Shown in pieces: positions 1-8,224 of a stretch of 64,000 nt of DNA. Both the position numbers and the translations under genes were made by a program. The notes beneath the pieces were generated by a model. That model saw nothing but the letters and a program-made list of their open reading frames with translations. It made no database searches and was not told where the DNA came from. Positions within the stretch are counted from its first letter, which is position 1, and the number at the start of each line of letters is the position of its first letter. Source of the DNA: Viridibacterium silvisoli (lineage in GTDB: Bacteria; Pseudomonadota; Gammaproteobacteria; Burkholderiales; Rhodocyclaceae); assembly GCF_036017035.1 (NCBI RefSeq), contig NZ_JAYXHS010000003.1, positions 124,001 to 188,000 on the forward strand. The letters run 5' to 3'.

Positions 1-790
1 GACCTGGAGTTGCCGCCGTCGAAGGCGTTGGCTTTACTTCTGCGGCAGCTGCCGGTGCTGCGGCAGCAGGCGCTGCAGGCGCAGCGGCAGCAGGCGCAGG
101 TTCCGACTTTGGCGCAGCGGCCTTCTTGGCAGCAGCCTTTTTCGGCGCCGCCGTCTTGGGAGCAGCCTTCGGTGCCGAAGACTTCTTCACTGCAGGCTTG
201 GCAGCGGCTTTGACAGGAGCAACCTTCTTTACAGCAGGCTTGGCAGCTGGCTTCTTCGCAGCAGGTTTGGCAGCAGCTTTCGCAGGTGCCTTTTTCGCTG
301 CAGGCTTAGCAGCGGCCTTCTTGGCTGCTGGCTTCTTGGCAGCCGGCTTTGCTGCAGCCTTAGGTGCGGCCTTCTTCACAGCAGGCTTGGCTGCTGGCTT
401 CTTGGCAACAACCTTCTTGGCTGCCGGTTTCGCTGCCGCCTTAGGCGCTGCCTTCTTCACTGCAGGCTTGGCTGCCGGCTTCTTGGCAACAACCTTCTTG
501 GCTGCTGGCTTGGCCGCAACCTTCTTGGCTGCTGGCTTTGCAGCTGCCTTAGGCGCTGCCTTCTTCACTGCAGGCTTGGCTGCTGGCTTCTTGGCAACGA
601 CCTTCTTGGCTGCTGGCTTGGCCGCAACTTTTTTGGCTGCCGGCTTTGCTGCTGCCTTAGGCGCCGCCTTCTTCACTGCAGGCTTTGCAGCAACCTTCTT
701 GGCTGCTGGCTTTGCAGCTGCCTTGGGGGCTGCCTTCTTGACTGCAGGTTTCGCAGCCGCCTTCTTGGTACTGGACTTTGCTGTTGCCAT
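1..790 (-). CDS. Histone H1-like Ala/Lys/Pro-rich DNA-binding protein (3' end cut by window edge)
   Basis: The minus-strand frame is open from the ATG at 790 to the window edge, about 263 codons with no stop seen. It begins MATAKSSTKKAAAKPAVKKA and is almost entirely repeats of the type KKAAPKAAAKPAAKKV. The left part then shifts to an Ala/Pro-rich segment with a few acidic residues, which suggests the C-terminus is close. A strong Shine-Dalgarno GGAGG sits 6 nt before the ATG. Such lysine/alanine/proline repeat proteins are eukaryotic H1-like nucleoid or polyphosphate-responsive DNA-binding proteins in betaproteobacteria; that role is known for the class and inferred here. The DNA repeats make copy number prone to slippage and to assembly error. 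The plus-strand reading of the same repeat (Ala/Gly/Phe-rich) is a shadow. Confidence 0.85.
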   Translation of the reverse strand, partial: MATAKSSTKKAAAKPAVKKAAPKAAAKPAAKKVAAKPAVKKAAPKAAAKPAAKKVAAKPAAKKVVAKKPAAKPAVKKAAPKAAAKPAAKKVAAKPAAKKVVAKKPAAKPAVKKAAPKAAAKPAAKKVVAKKPAAKPAVKKAAPKAAAKPAAKKPAAKKAAAKPAAKKAPAKAAAKPAAKKPAAKPAVKKVAPVKAAAKPAVKKSSAPKAAPKTAAPKKAAAKKAAAPKSEPAPAAAAPAAPAAAAPAAAAEVKPTPSTAATPG

Positions 791-909
791 CACACACCTC
801 CTTTGCTAGTCGCTGGGGTTTCAAGCCCAACACGAGGAAAGCACCGCCAGCCTGGCAAGCTGGAAGTGCGTTGCCGTACTACCGTACGGCGCTGGAAAAA
901 CCGTCCAAC

Positions 910-960
910 AAAAACGAAAGCAGCGCGCCCTGCTTCTCTTGCGAGAAACGGGACGCGCTG
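910..960 (-). terminator. Probable rho-independent terminator of nrdB
   Basis: On the minus strand a long hairpin (positions 960-921, outer arms CAGCGCG/CGCGCTG, inner CCC/GGG and TTCTC/GAGAA, loop GCAA) is followed by a T-rich stretch, CTTTCGTTTTTG. It lies about 100 bp past the nrdB stop and before the histone-like gene. Confidence 0.65.
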
Positions 961-977
961 CCAATACTTGAGGACTG

Positions 978-1016
978 CTCACATTGACCACCGCAATGCG
1001 GTGGGTGAACGTGAGC
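978..1016. repeat. Nested inverted repeat between nrdB and the histone-like gene
   Basis: Outer arms GCTCAC (978-983) and GTGAGC (1011-1016) enclose an inner palindrome CCACCGCA-A-TGCGGTGG (988-1004). There is no adjacent T-tract, so it may be a 3'UTR stabiliser rather than a terminator. Confidence 0.5.
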
Positions 1017-1063
1017 ACCCCGAAGGGCGCTCGAAAGTCGAAAAGGATTCTGCAAGCAGGAGA

Positions 1064-2239
1064 TCAATCCCAACTCAGTGCTCCACCTGTTTGATATTCG
1101 ATGACGCGGGTCTCGAAGAAATTGCGTTCCTTCTTGAGGTCCAGCATCTCGCTCATCCATGGGAAAGGATTCTCGGCTCCTGGGTAAATCGCATCGATGC
1201 CGATCTGCTGGCAACGACGGTTTGCGATGAAGCGGAGATATTCCTTGAACATGGAAGCATTCAGACCCAGCACGCCGCGCGGCATGGTGTCTTCGGCATA
1301 GCGGTACTCAAGCTCGACACCTTGCTGCATCAGGTCGCGGATTTCCTCGCGGAACTCCGGCGTCCAGAGATGCGGGTTTTCAAGCTTGATGGTGTTGATC
1401 AGGTCGATACCGAAATTGCAGTGGGTCGACTCGTCACGCAGGATGTACTGGTACTGCTCGGCAGCGCCCATCATCTTGTTCTGGCGACCCAGCGCCAGGA
1501 TCTGCACGAAGCCAACATAGAAGAACAGGCCTTCCATGATGCAGGCGAAGACGATCAGCGAGCGCAGCAGTTGCTGATCGGTCTCGTGCGTGCCGGTCTT
1601 GAAGTGCGGATTGGTCAGGATGTCGATGAACGGGATGAGGAACTCATCCTTGGCACGAATGCTGGCGACCTCGTGGTACGCATTGAAGATCTCGCCCTCA
1701 TCCAGACCGAGCGACTCGACGATGTATTGGTAGGCATGCGTGTGGATGGCCTCTTCGAAAGCCTGGCGCAGGAGGAACTGACGGCACTCAGGCGCGGTGA
1801 TATGCCGATAGGTTCCGAGCACGATGTTGTTCGCAGCCAGAGAGTCGGCCGTGACGAAGAAGCCGAGGTTGCGCTTCACAAGGCGACGCTCATCGTCAGT
1901 CAAACCATTCGGATCTTTCCACAGCGCGATGTCGCGCGACATGTTGATCTCTTGCGGCATCCAGTGGTTGGCACACGTGGAGAGGTACTTCTCCCAAGCC
2001 CACTTGTACTTGAACGGCACGAGCTGGTTGACGTCAGTCGCACCATTGATGATTCGCTTGTCAGCGATGTTGATGCGACGAAATTCGTCACCATCCTCAA
2101 GGTCGCTGGCATGTGTCGACGAAACCGATGCAGCACTCGCCAGGGAATGCGCTCCCTGCGACAGGGACGACTGCGTCTGCAGTCTTGCCTGCGATGAGTT
2201 CGTGCTCACAACATCAATATCGTTTTCAAAGTTCAGCAT
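1064..2239 (-). CDS. nrdB: Ribonucleoside-diphosphate reductase, class Ia beta subunit
   Basis: Small subunit of aerobic ribonucleotide reductase, which houses the diiron-tyrosyl radical used by NrdA to reduce NDPs. The 391-aa product starts at the ATG at 2239, preceded by AAGGA 7-8 nt upstream; a longer in-frame extension to 2482 is Cys-rich and not homologous, so I rejected it. Diiron ligands are visible as D132, E163, H166, E236, E270 and H273, and the radical Tyr as Y170 in the E-x-x-H-x-x-x-Y arrangement. This supports a true class Ia protein and not the Tyr-less Ic type. The N-terminal ~45 residues are Ser/Ala-rich and longer than in E. coli (376 aa). It lies downstream of nrdA on the same strand, but 444 bp away. 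Confidence 0.97.
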   Translation of the reverse strand: MLNFENDIDVVSTNSSQARLQTQSSLSQGAHSLASAASVSSTHASDLEDGDEFRRINIADKRIINGATDVNQLVPFKYKWAWEKYLSTCANHWMPQEINMSRDIALWKDPNGLTDDERRLVKRNLGFFVTADSLAANNIVLGTYRHITAPECRQFLLRQAFEEAIHTHAYQYIVESLGLDEGEIFNAYHEVASIRAKDEFLIPFIDILTNPHFKTGTHETDQQLLRSLIVFACIMEGLFFYVGFVQILALGRQNKMMGAAEQYQYILRDESTHCNFGIDLINTIKLENPHLWTPEFREEIRDLMQQGVELEYRYAEDTMPRGVLGLNASMFKEYLRFIANRRCQQIGIDAIYPGAENPFPWMSEMLDLKKERNFFETRVIEYQTGGALSWD

Positions 2240-2683
2240 GCCATTATCCTTTAGATGATTTTGCATTTGAATGCAAACATTTTCTACTTCGAGTTGACCG
2301 CCGATCGCCAGTACTGGCGCGGCTCTCCACGCGATCAACTCATTTGTCATTTTCACCAACTGCCCGCAAAGCCGCGCCAGACAAGCATCTACGCAAACCA
2401 CTCTGCAAACCATTGCAGCGCAACAGCCTGCAAGGCAACAGTTGTTCGATACACAACACTTTTTGATCGACTGCGCGCACACGTTGCGAGCACATCTTTG
2501 TCGTCGACCACTCCATCACACTCGCGAAGCGTTTCCTTGCGAGCAAAAAAATCACTGCGCCACCCTCCCCTGCGATGTGTTTTGCATTCGCGCAAGACAT
2601 CGCAGAGAGGATTCATGTGACGCTTATCGTCACTTTCCGAAGCAGCTCATCGCCGCCCGAAAAGCAGACCCTTCATCAGCAAC
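2240..2683 (-). other. Long structured intergenic region between nrdA and nrdB
   Basis: 444 bp without a supported gene. It holds a perfect palindrome TTTGCATT-TG-AATGCAAA (2260-2277) about 20 bp upstream of the nrdB ATG. There is a hairpin at 2570-2605 with 9-bp arms CTGCGATGT/ACATCGCAG and an inner TTGC/GCAA, and a smaller stem-loop at 2521-2543. No T-tract follows these on the nrdA-nrdB strand, so they look more like mRNA processing, stability or operator elements than a terminator. Short ORFs here have no recognisable product. Confidence 0.5.
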
Positions 2684-5581
2684 TTACTGGCAAGACTCGC
2701 ACTCAGGATTGTCGATCGAGCAGAACTTCGCTTCGACAACTTCTTCGCTCGCAGTGTTGATGCTGCCGGCACTTGCCGCGCTGATGCCACCACTCACCGG
2801 CACAGCATTCAGCTCACCACCGCGTCCCGTCGACTTCTCTGCCGCTGTCGCACCCATCGCACGCAGGTAGTAGGTTGTCTTCAAGCCACGCAGCCAAGCG
2901 AGCTTGTAGGTCTCATCGAGCTTGCGACCCGACACACCGGCCATGTAGATGTTGAGCGACTGCGCCTGGTCGATCCACTTGGCGCGACGTGCAGCGGCTT
3001 CGACAATCCACTTCGGTTCGATCTCGAACGCGGTCGCATACAGACGACGCAGCTCTTCAGGAATGCGATCGATCTTGGCCAGCGATCCGTCGAAGTACTT
3101 CAGGTCGGCAACCATCACTTCGTCCCACAGACCGAGCGCCTTCAGATCACGCACCAGGCTTTCGTTGGTGACGGTGAACTCACCGGAGAGGTTCGACTTC
3201 ACGAACAGGTTCTGGAAGGTCGGCTCGATACACGCATCCACACCCACGATGTTGGAGATGGTTGCAGTCGGCGCGATGGCGACGCAGTTGGAGTTGCGCA
3301 TGCCGACCTTGTGGATGCGCTGACGCAGGCTTTCCCAATCGAGCGTCGCGGAGCGATCCACTTCGACGAAGCCACCACGTTGCTCTTCGAGCAGCTTGAG
3401 CGAGTCGAGCGGCAGGATGCCACGGTCCCACAGCGAGCCCTTGAAGCTGGAGTAACGACCGCGCTCTTCGGCCAGATCGGTCGAGGCCCAGTATGCGTAG
3501 TAGCACACGGTCTCCATCGAACGGTCGGCGAACTCGATTGCCTCTTGCGATGCGTACGGCACGCGCAGCGCATGCAGGCAGTCCTGGAAGCCCATGATGC
3601 CCATGCCAACCGGGCGATGCTTCAGGTTGGAATTGCGCGCTTTGCCAACGGCGTAGAAATTGATATCCACCACGTTGTCGAGCATGCGCATGCCAGTGCG
3701 GATCGTGCGCTTGAGCTTGTCGTGATCCAGCTCCTTGCCACCCTTGCCGCTGTCCTTCAGGTGCGCCAGCAGGTTGACCGAGCCCAGGTTGCAGACGGCG
3801 ATTTCGCTGTCGGAAGTATTGAGCGTGATCTCCGTGCAGAGATTGGAGCTGTGCACCACACCAACGTGCTGTTGTGGCGAACGGATATTGCAAGGATCCT
3901 TGAAGGTGATCCATGGGTGACCCGTCTCGAACAGCATCGACAGCATCTTGCGCCACATCTGCAAGGCAGGCAGGCGACGGAACAGCTTCAGCTCGCCTGC
4001 ATCGGCCTTGCGTTCGTAGGCGACGTAAGCCTCTTCGAAAGCCTTGCCCCACTTGTCGTGCAGATCAGGCACGTCGGAAGGCGAGAACAGGGTCCACTCA
4101 CCGGCATCCATCACACGCTTCATGAACAGGTCGGGAATCCAGTTGGCCGTGTTCATGTCGTGGGTGCGACGACGCTCGTCACCGGTGTTCTTGCGCAGCT
4201 CAAGGAACTCCTCGATGTCGAGGTGCCAGGTTTCGAGGTACGCGCAGACCGCGCCCTTGCGCTTGCCACCTTGATTCACGGCGACGGCCGTGTCGTTCAC
4301 CACCTTGAGGAAAGGAATGACACCCTGGCTCTTGCCATTGGTGCCCTTGATACGGGCACCCAGTGCGCGCACCGGCGTCCAGTCGTTGCCGAGACCGCCA
4401 GCGAACTTCTGGAGCATGGCGTTTTCCTTGATCGCGCCATAGATGTCTTCCAGGCTGTCATCGACCGTTGTCAGGTAGCAGGACGACAGTTGCGAGTGCA
4501 ACGTGCCGGCATTGAACAAGGTCGGCGTCGAGCTCATGAAGTCGAAGGTCGACAGCACGTTATAGAACTCGATGGCACGCGTCTCGCGATCGACCTCACC
4601 GAGCGCCAGGCCCATGGCAACGCGCATGAAGAACACTTGTGGCAGTTCGATGCGACGCTCTTCAATGTGCAGGAAGTAGCGGTCGTACAGGGTTTGCAGG
4701 CCAAGGTAGCCAAACTTCAGGTCGCGCGATGCATCAATGGCGGCGCCAAGGCGAGCCAGGTCGTACTCACCCAGTTTGCGATCCAGCAGTTCAGCGCCGA
4801 TACCAACCTTGATGTAACGCGGGAAGTATTCCGCGTAACGCGTTTGCATATCGTCTTGCTGCACCTCTTCACCCAGCACTTCGAGGCGGATCTCATGGAG
4901 CTGCAGGCGAGCCGTTACATAGTTATAGTCAGGGTCCTTCTCGATCAGCGTGCGAGCCGCGAGGATCAACGCCTTCCGGACTTCTTCACCAGGCACGCCG
5001 TCGTACAGATTGCGCAGCGCGGCATCAAGGATAGGCTCGGCACTGACGTGATCGCCGAGGTTAACGCACGCGGACTCAACGAGACGCTTCAGTGCGGCAA
5101 TGTCCAGCGGACGACGAACACCGTTCTCGACCACGTGCAATGCAGGCTCGGCGGCTGTCTGGGCGTGCTGGGCAACATCCGCAGCGCGCTCGGCCGAACG
5201 CTTCTCGCGATAGAGAACATAGGCACGCGCCACATCGTGCTCGCCTGAACGCATCAACGCGAGTTCGACCTGATCCTGGATGTCTTCAATATGGAACGTG
5301 CCGCCATTCGGTTGACGACGCACCAGTGCGTTGACGACGCCATCGGTCAACTGCCCGACGACATCCCGCACACGTGCAGATACCGCACCATGCGAGCCTT
5401 CGACGGCCAGGAACGCCTTGGTCATCGCCACAGCAATCTTGGCCGGCTCAAAATGCACCACCGCACCATTGCGACGGATGATCTTGTAGTCCGCGTAATC
5501 CGTCGCCGAAGACTGGCTGGTAGGGATGACGCCGCTCGTGGCGACAAAGGACGGCTGTTGCGCGTCGATCGCAAGCTGCAT
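2684..5581 (-). CDS. nrdA: Ribonucleoside-diphosphate reductase, class Ia alpha subunit with two ATP cones
   Basis: Catalytic and allosteric subunit of class Ia ribonucleotide reductase. The 965-aa length matches the long Pseudomonas-type NrdA rather than the 761-aa E. coli form. The extra N-terminus holds one complete ATP-cone (about residues 32-135, starting KIIRRNGAVVHFEP) and a second, more divergent cone (about 147-245). The catalytic core shows the SSCYL cysteine, the NLCTE motif (Asn, Cys and Glu of the active site), the partner Cys in AVCNLGS, the paired tyrosines in TTYYLR for radical transfer, and the redox-active C-terminal pair in NPECESCQ. The ATG at 5581 has AAGGAG 7 nt upstream. 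Transcription is probably NrdR-controlled (see the promoter entry). Confidence 0.97.
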   Translation of the reverse strand: MQLAIDAQQPSFVATSGVIPTSQSSATDYADYKIIRRNGAVVHFEPAKIAVAMTKAFLAVEGSHGAVSARVRDVVGQLTDGVVNALVRRQPNGGTFHIEDIQDQVELALMRSGEHDVARAYVLYREKRSAERAADVAQHAQTAAEPALHVVENGVRRPLDIAALKRLVESACVNLGDHVSAEPILDAALRNLYDGVPGEEVRKALILAARTLIEKDPDYNYVTARLQLHEIRLEVLGEEVQQDDMQTRYAEYFPRYIKVGIGAELLDRKLGEYDLARLGAAIDASRDLKFGYLGLQTLYDRYFLHIEERRIELPQVFFMRVAMGLALGEVDRETRAIEFYNVLSTFDFMSSTPTLFNAGTLHSQLSSCYLTTVDDSLEDIYGAIKENAMLQKFAGGLGNDWTPVRALGARIKGTNGKSQGVIPFLKVVNDTAVAVNQGGKRKGAVCAYLETWHLDIEEFLELRKNTGDERRRTHDMNTANWIPDLFMKRVMDAGEWTLFSPSDVPDLHDKWGKAFEEAYVAYERKADAGELKLFRRLPALQMWRKMLSMLFETGHPWITFKDPCNIRSPQQHVGVVHSSNLCTEITLNTSDSEIAVCNLGSVNLLAHLKDSGKGGKELDHDKLKRTIRTGMRMLDNVVDINFYAVGKARNSNLKHRPVGMGIMGFQDCLHALRVPYASQEAIEFADRSMETVCYYAYWASTDLAEERGRYSSFKGSLWDRGILPLDSLKLLEEQRGGFVEVDRSATLDWESLRQRIHKVGMRNSNCVAIAPTATISNIVGVDACIEPTFQNLFVKSNLSGEFTVTNESLVRDLKALGLWDEVMVADLKYFDGSLAKIDRIPEELRRLYATAFEIEPKWIVEAAARRAKWIDQAQSLNIYMAGVSGRKLDETYKLAWLRGLKTTYYLRAMGATAAEKSTGRGGELNAVPVSGGISAASAGSINTASEEVVEAKFCSIDNPECESCQ

Positions 5582-5754
5582 GAACTCTCTCCTTGATGAT
5601 GCTTCCGTTGCTTCAACCCCTCACGAAGCTGGCAACAGAATCTGGGTGACTGGATAACTTGAAAACGCTTGCAAACTGGCTTGAAATCTTGGTCTTCGCT
5701 TGCCCTCCCTCTCCAGCAGTCACTCTTGTTCGTGAAATCTGCCGAGCTGGAAAC

Positions 5755-5820
5755 CTACTAGATGTAGTAGCGAAGTGACCACTTGCGACTAATTCTAGTG
5801 GTGGCTCTGGTAACTGACAA
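5755..5820 (-). promoter_or_regulatory. nrdA sigma70 promoter overlapped by two NrdR-type boxes
   Basis: On the minus strand there is TTGTCA (5820-5815), a 17-bp spacer and TAGAAT (5797-5792), each 5/6 to consensus. The -10 lies inside a palindromic core CTAATTCTAG (plus strand 5789-5798). A second box CTACTAGATGTAGTAG (5755-5770, core CTAGATGTAG) lies downstream. Core-to-core distance is 31 bp, three helical turns, the usual geometry of paired NrdR boxes. The predicted start near 5785 gives a leader of about 200 nt. Confidence 0.75.
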
Positions 5821-5836
5821 GCAGGATTTTTATTGT

Positions 5837-5860
5837 TTTGGCGTTGTGCAATGCGCCAAG
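5837..5860. repeat. Palindrome just upstream of the nrdA promoter
   Basis: TTGGCGTTG-TG-CAATGCGCC is an almost perfect inverted repeat extending to the AA at 5858-5859. It is centred about 30 bp upstream of the nrdA -35. It could be an activator or repressor site; no regulator can be named. The remaining ~245 bp to ampD show nothing else I can support. Confidence 0.4.
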
Positions 5861-6106
5861 ATGTGAACCTGGCCAGGGACGATTGCGCAGAGCAAGGAAT
5901 GACGCCAGCGAGCGTCAGATTCAGCGCGCGTCAATACGGACTCTCACCTTGCCGGCGACGCCAGTGCGGCAGAGTTTTCACCCGGAATTCGGGCCAGAGA
6001 CGACAGAGAAAACAAACGCTGGAACCAGCGCAAAGTGATCCTCCGGGAGCCCTCATCCGGAAGGCCGCGGCTTCATGAAACACCCCGGCCATTCATGCCA
6101 GGCAGC

Positions 6107-6685
6107 TCAACCAGAGGCGGCGCCCTGCGCTGCAAGCAGCGCACGCAAGCGGGGCCACTCGAAGAATGGCCCCGGGTCCGTCTTGCGGCCGGGCGCGATG
6201 TCGCTGTGCCCGCAGATATCGGCCAGCGGATGGCGTTCGCGGATGCGTAGCAGCAGGCGACTGAGGCAATCGTACTGCTCGGCGCGGAATGGCAGCGTGT
6301 CACTGCCTTCGAGCTCGATACCAATGGAGAAATCATTGCAGCGTTCGCGCCCTTGCCAGCTCGACACGCCAGCGTGCCAGGCGCGTCGGGCGGTCGGCAC
6401 GAACTGCATGAGGCTGCCATCACGACGAATGAAGAAGTGGGCGGACACGCGCAGCTGCACGATGCTTGCGTAATACGGATGCTCGTCCGGGTCCAGCCGA
6501 TTGGTGAATAGCTGCTCGACGCCCGGACCGCCAAATTGATCGGGCGGCAGGCTGATGGCGTGGATGACGACCAGGTCAACGCCGCCCCCTTCCGGTCGCT
6601 CGTCGTGATTGGGAGAGGCGACGAAATGCGCACCCGGAATACGGCCGTCGTCATCGAGAGGAGCAATCCATTGCAAGGCTGGCAT
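6107..6685 (-). CDS. ampD: 1,6-anhydro-N-acetylmuramyl-L-alanine amidase (AmpD)
   Basis: Cytoplasmic zinc amidase of the N-acetylmuramoyl-L-alanine amidase 2 family that removes the stem peptide from anhydro-muropeptides in cell-wall recycling. The 192-aa length fits the family. Zinc ligands are visible as H42 (VVIHAIS), H160 and D170 (GHSDIAPGRKTDPG), and the IGIELEG strand is typical. It starts 12 bp after the stop of the NAD(P)HX repair gene and is the last gene of a long minus-strand run that also contains a lytic transglycosylase, whose products feed this pathway. No strong ribosome-binding site is visible, consistent with translational coupling. Confidence 0.93.
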   Translation of the reverse strand: MPALQWIAPLDDDGRIPGAHFVASPNHDERPEGGGVDLVVIHAISLPPDQFGGPGVEQLFTNRLDPDEHPYYASIVQLRVSAHFFIRRDGSLMQFVPTARRAWHAGVSSWQGRERCNDFSIGIELEGSDTLPFRAEQYDCLSRLLLRIRERHPLADICGHSDIAPGRKTDPGPFFEWPRLRALLAAQGAASG

Positions 6686-6697
6686 GGCGATACAGAG

Positions 6698-8224
6698 TCA
6701 GTCGTGAGACGAAAAAGAAGTCCCGCGGCTGCGAGCTTGCTCGGCGGCGACCCATTGGTTGAGCAAACGGCGGGCAGCGGGGGCCAGTTCGCCGGCAGTC
6801 AAGCCTACCGGCCCGACGCCATGGCTCACCAGCTCATCAGCCGCTGCGCCATGCAGATGCACCGCACCCAACAAAGCGGCTTCGGCACTCCAGCCTTGAG
6901 CAAGCAAGGCGGTGAGCAGACCAGTCAGCACATCGCCGCTGCCCGCGCTGGCGAGCCCCGCATTGCCGGTGAGATTAATGAACCAGCGCCCATCCGGAAA
7001 GGCGACGATGCTACCCGCACCCTTGAGCAAGACATGGGCGCGATAGCGGCGCGCCAGTGCGCAGCACATCGTCACGCGATCGGACTGCACTTCGGCCAAC
7101 GCGCATTGCATCAGACGCGCAGCTTCCGCCGGATGAGGTGTCAGCAAAGTGGGCGATTCGCGCTGGGTCAGCATGGTTTGCAGCGTCGGTGTCGAGGCCA
7201 CCAGGTTGAGTGCATCCGCATCCAGCACCAAGGGGCCGGAAAAACCGAGCGCACGCCGCAACTGCTGTCCGGCGACTTCCGACTGCCCCATGCCGGGTCC
7301 CAACGCGAGCGCATTGCACAGCAGATGCAGATCTCCCGGAGGACGCAACATCAACTCGGGCTGCATGCCGTCCACAGTGGGGGCCTGGAGATCGAGCAAG
7401 CCCACATAGACACGACCAGCTCCGCCATACAGGCAGGCACGTGCTGCAAGTAAAGCGGCGCCAAGCATGCCCGCAGCGCCGCCGATCACGCCGGCCTGCC
7501 CATAACTGCCCTTGTGAGAATTTGCCGCACGCGGCCGCAAGCCCTGGGCGAAATGCGCGCGCTCCAGCACTCGCCCTTCCGCCGACGACGGCGGCAGATC
7601 CAGCGCGTGTAGCGCAAGCTCACCACAATGATCGGGACCATCCAGCGTCAGCAAACCAGGTTTGAGCGCAATGAAACTGGAAGTATGGGTCGCACGCACG
7701 GCAACGCCCATGACGCGCCCGCTGTCGCTATCGATACCCGAGGGCACATCAAGCGACAGCACAGGGCAGCTCAAGGCATTGAGGCGCGCAATCCAGTCCG
7801 CGTAACGCCCTTCGAGTGGGCGAGTCAGGCCGATGCCGAACAGCGCATCAATGGCGAGGCCCCACTGACCTCCCAGAAAATCCGTCACGGTCTGACCGCC
7901 AGCCGCTTGCCATGCCAGTCGTGCCGCACGCGCATCTGCGGGCATCCGGGTCTCATCGGCAGCGCACACCATCACCACATCGCAGCCCGCCGCACGCAGT
8001 AGACGCGCGACTACGAAACCATCACCACCATTGTTACCGGGCCCCGCCAACACCAGCACGCAGCCTTGCTTGTCTACTAGAAGTGCTTGCGCCCTTTCAG
8101 CCGCCGCCTGCCCGGCCCTTTCCATCAGAGCAGGCTGCAAATTGGCGTATTGACGTTCGACCTCACGCACTTCAGCGGCACGCAGGATTACACCAGCAAG
8201 CGAATGAGCCCCGACGGCGCTCAA
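6698..8224 (-). CDS. nnr: Bifunctional NAD(P)HX epimerase / ADP-dependent NAD(P)HX dehydratase
   Basis: Repairs hydrated NADH/NADPH. The N-terminal YjeF-type epimerase domain (about residues 10-215) contains GPGNNGGDGFVVARLL. The C-terminal ribokinase-like dehydratase domain (about 225-500) contains LTPHPAEAARL, KGAGSIV and the nucleotide-binding AGSGDVLTGLL. The 508-aa length is normal for the fused enzyme. The chosen start is a TTG at 8224 whose last bases overlap the upstream stop as TTGA, implying translational coupling with the protease gene; no nearby in-frame ATG would keep the conserved N-terminus. Confidence 0.93.
   Translation of the reverse strand: MSAVGAHSLAGVILRAAEVREVERQYANLQPALMERAGQAAAERAQALLVDKQGCVLVLAGPGNNGGDGFVVARLLRAAGCDVVMVCAADETRMPADARAARLAWQAAGGQTVTDFLGGQWGLAIDALFGIGLTRPLEGRYADWIARLNALSCPVLSLDVPSGIDSDSGRVMGVAVRATHTSSFIALKPGLLTLDGPDHCGELALHALDLPPSSAEGRVLERAHFAQGLRPRAANSHKGSYGQAGVIGGAAGMLGAALLAARACLYGGAGRVYVGLLDLQAPTVDGMQPELMLRPPGDLHLLCNALALGPGMGQSEVAGQQLRRALGFSGPLVLDADALNLVASTPTLQTMLTQRESPTLLTPHPAEAARLMQCALAEVQSDRVTMCCALARRYRAHVLLKGAGSIVAFPDGRWFINLTGNAGLASAGSGDVLTGLLTALLAQGWSAEAALLGAVHLHGAAADELVSHGVGPVGLTAGELAPAARRLLNQWVAAEQARSRGTSFSSHD

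Noticed and set aside
150..760. Possible CRISPR-like direct repeats
   Set aside because: The repeats are in-frame codon repeats of the H1-like gene without unique spacers or cas genes.
126..809. Plus-strand 227-codon Ala/Gly/Phe-rich repeat frame
   Set aside because: It is the antisense of the Lys/Ala/Pro repeat gene, which has a strong RBS and a recognisable histone H1-like product.
2240..2482. N-terminal extension of NrdB to codon 2482
   Set aside because: The extension is Cys-rich and not homologous; the ATG at 2239 has a good RBS and the conserved N-terminus.
3311..5248. 645-codon plus-strand frame opposite nrdA
   Set aside because: Shadow ORF created by high-GC codon bias; nrdA is unambiguous on the other strand.
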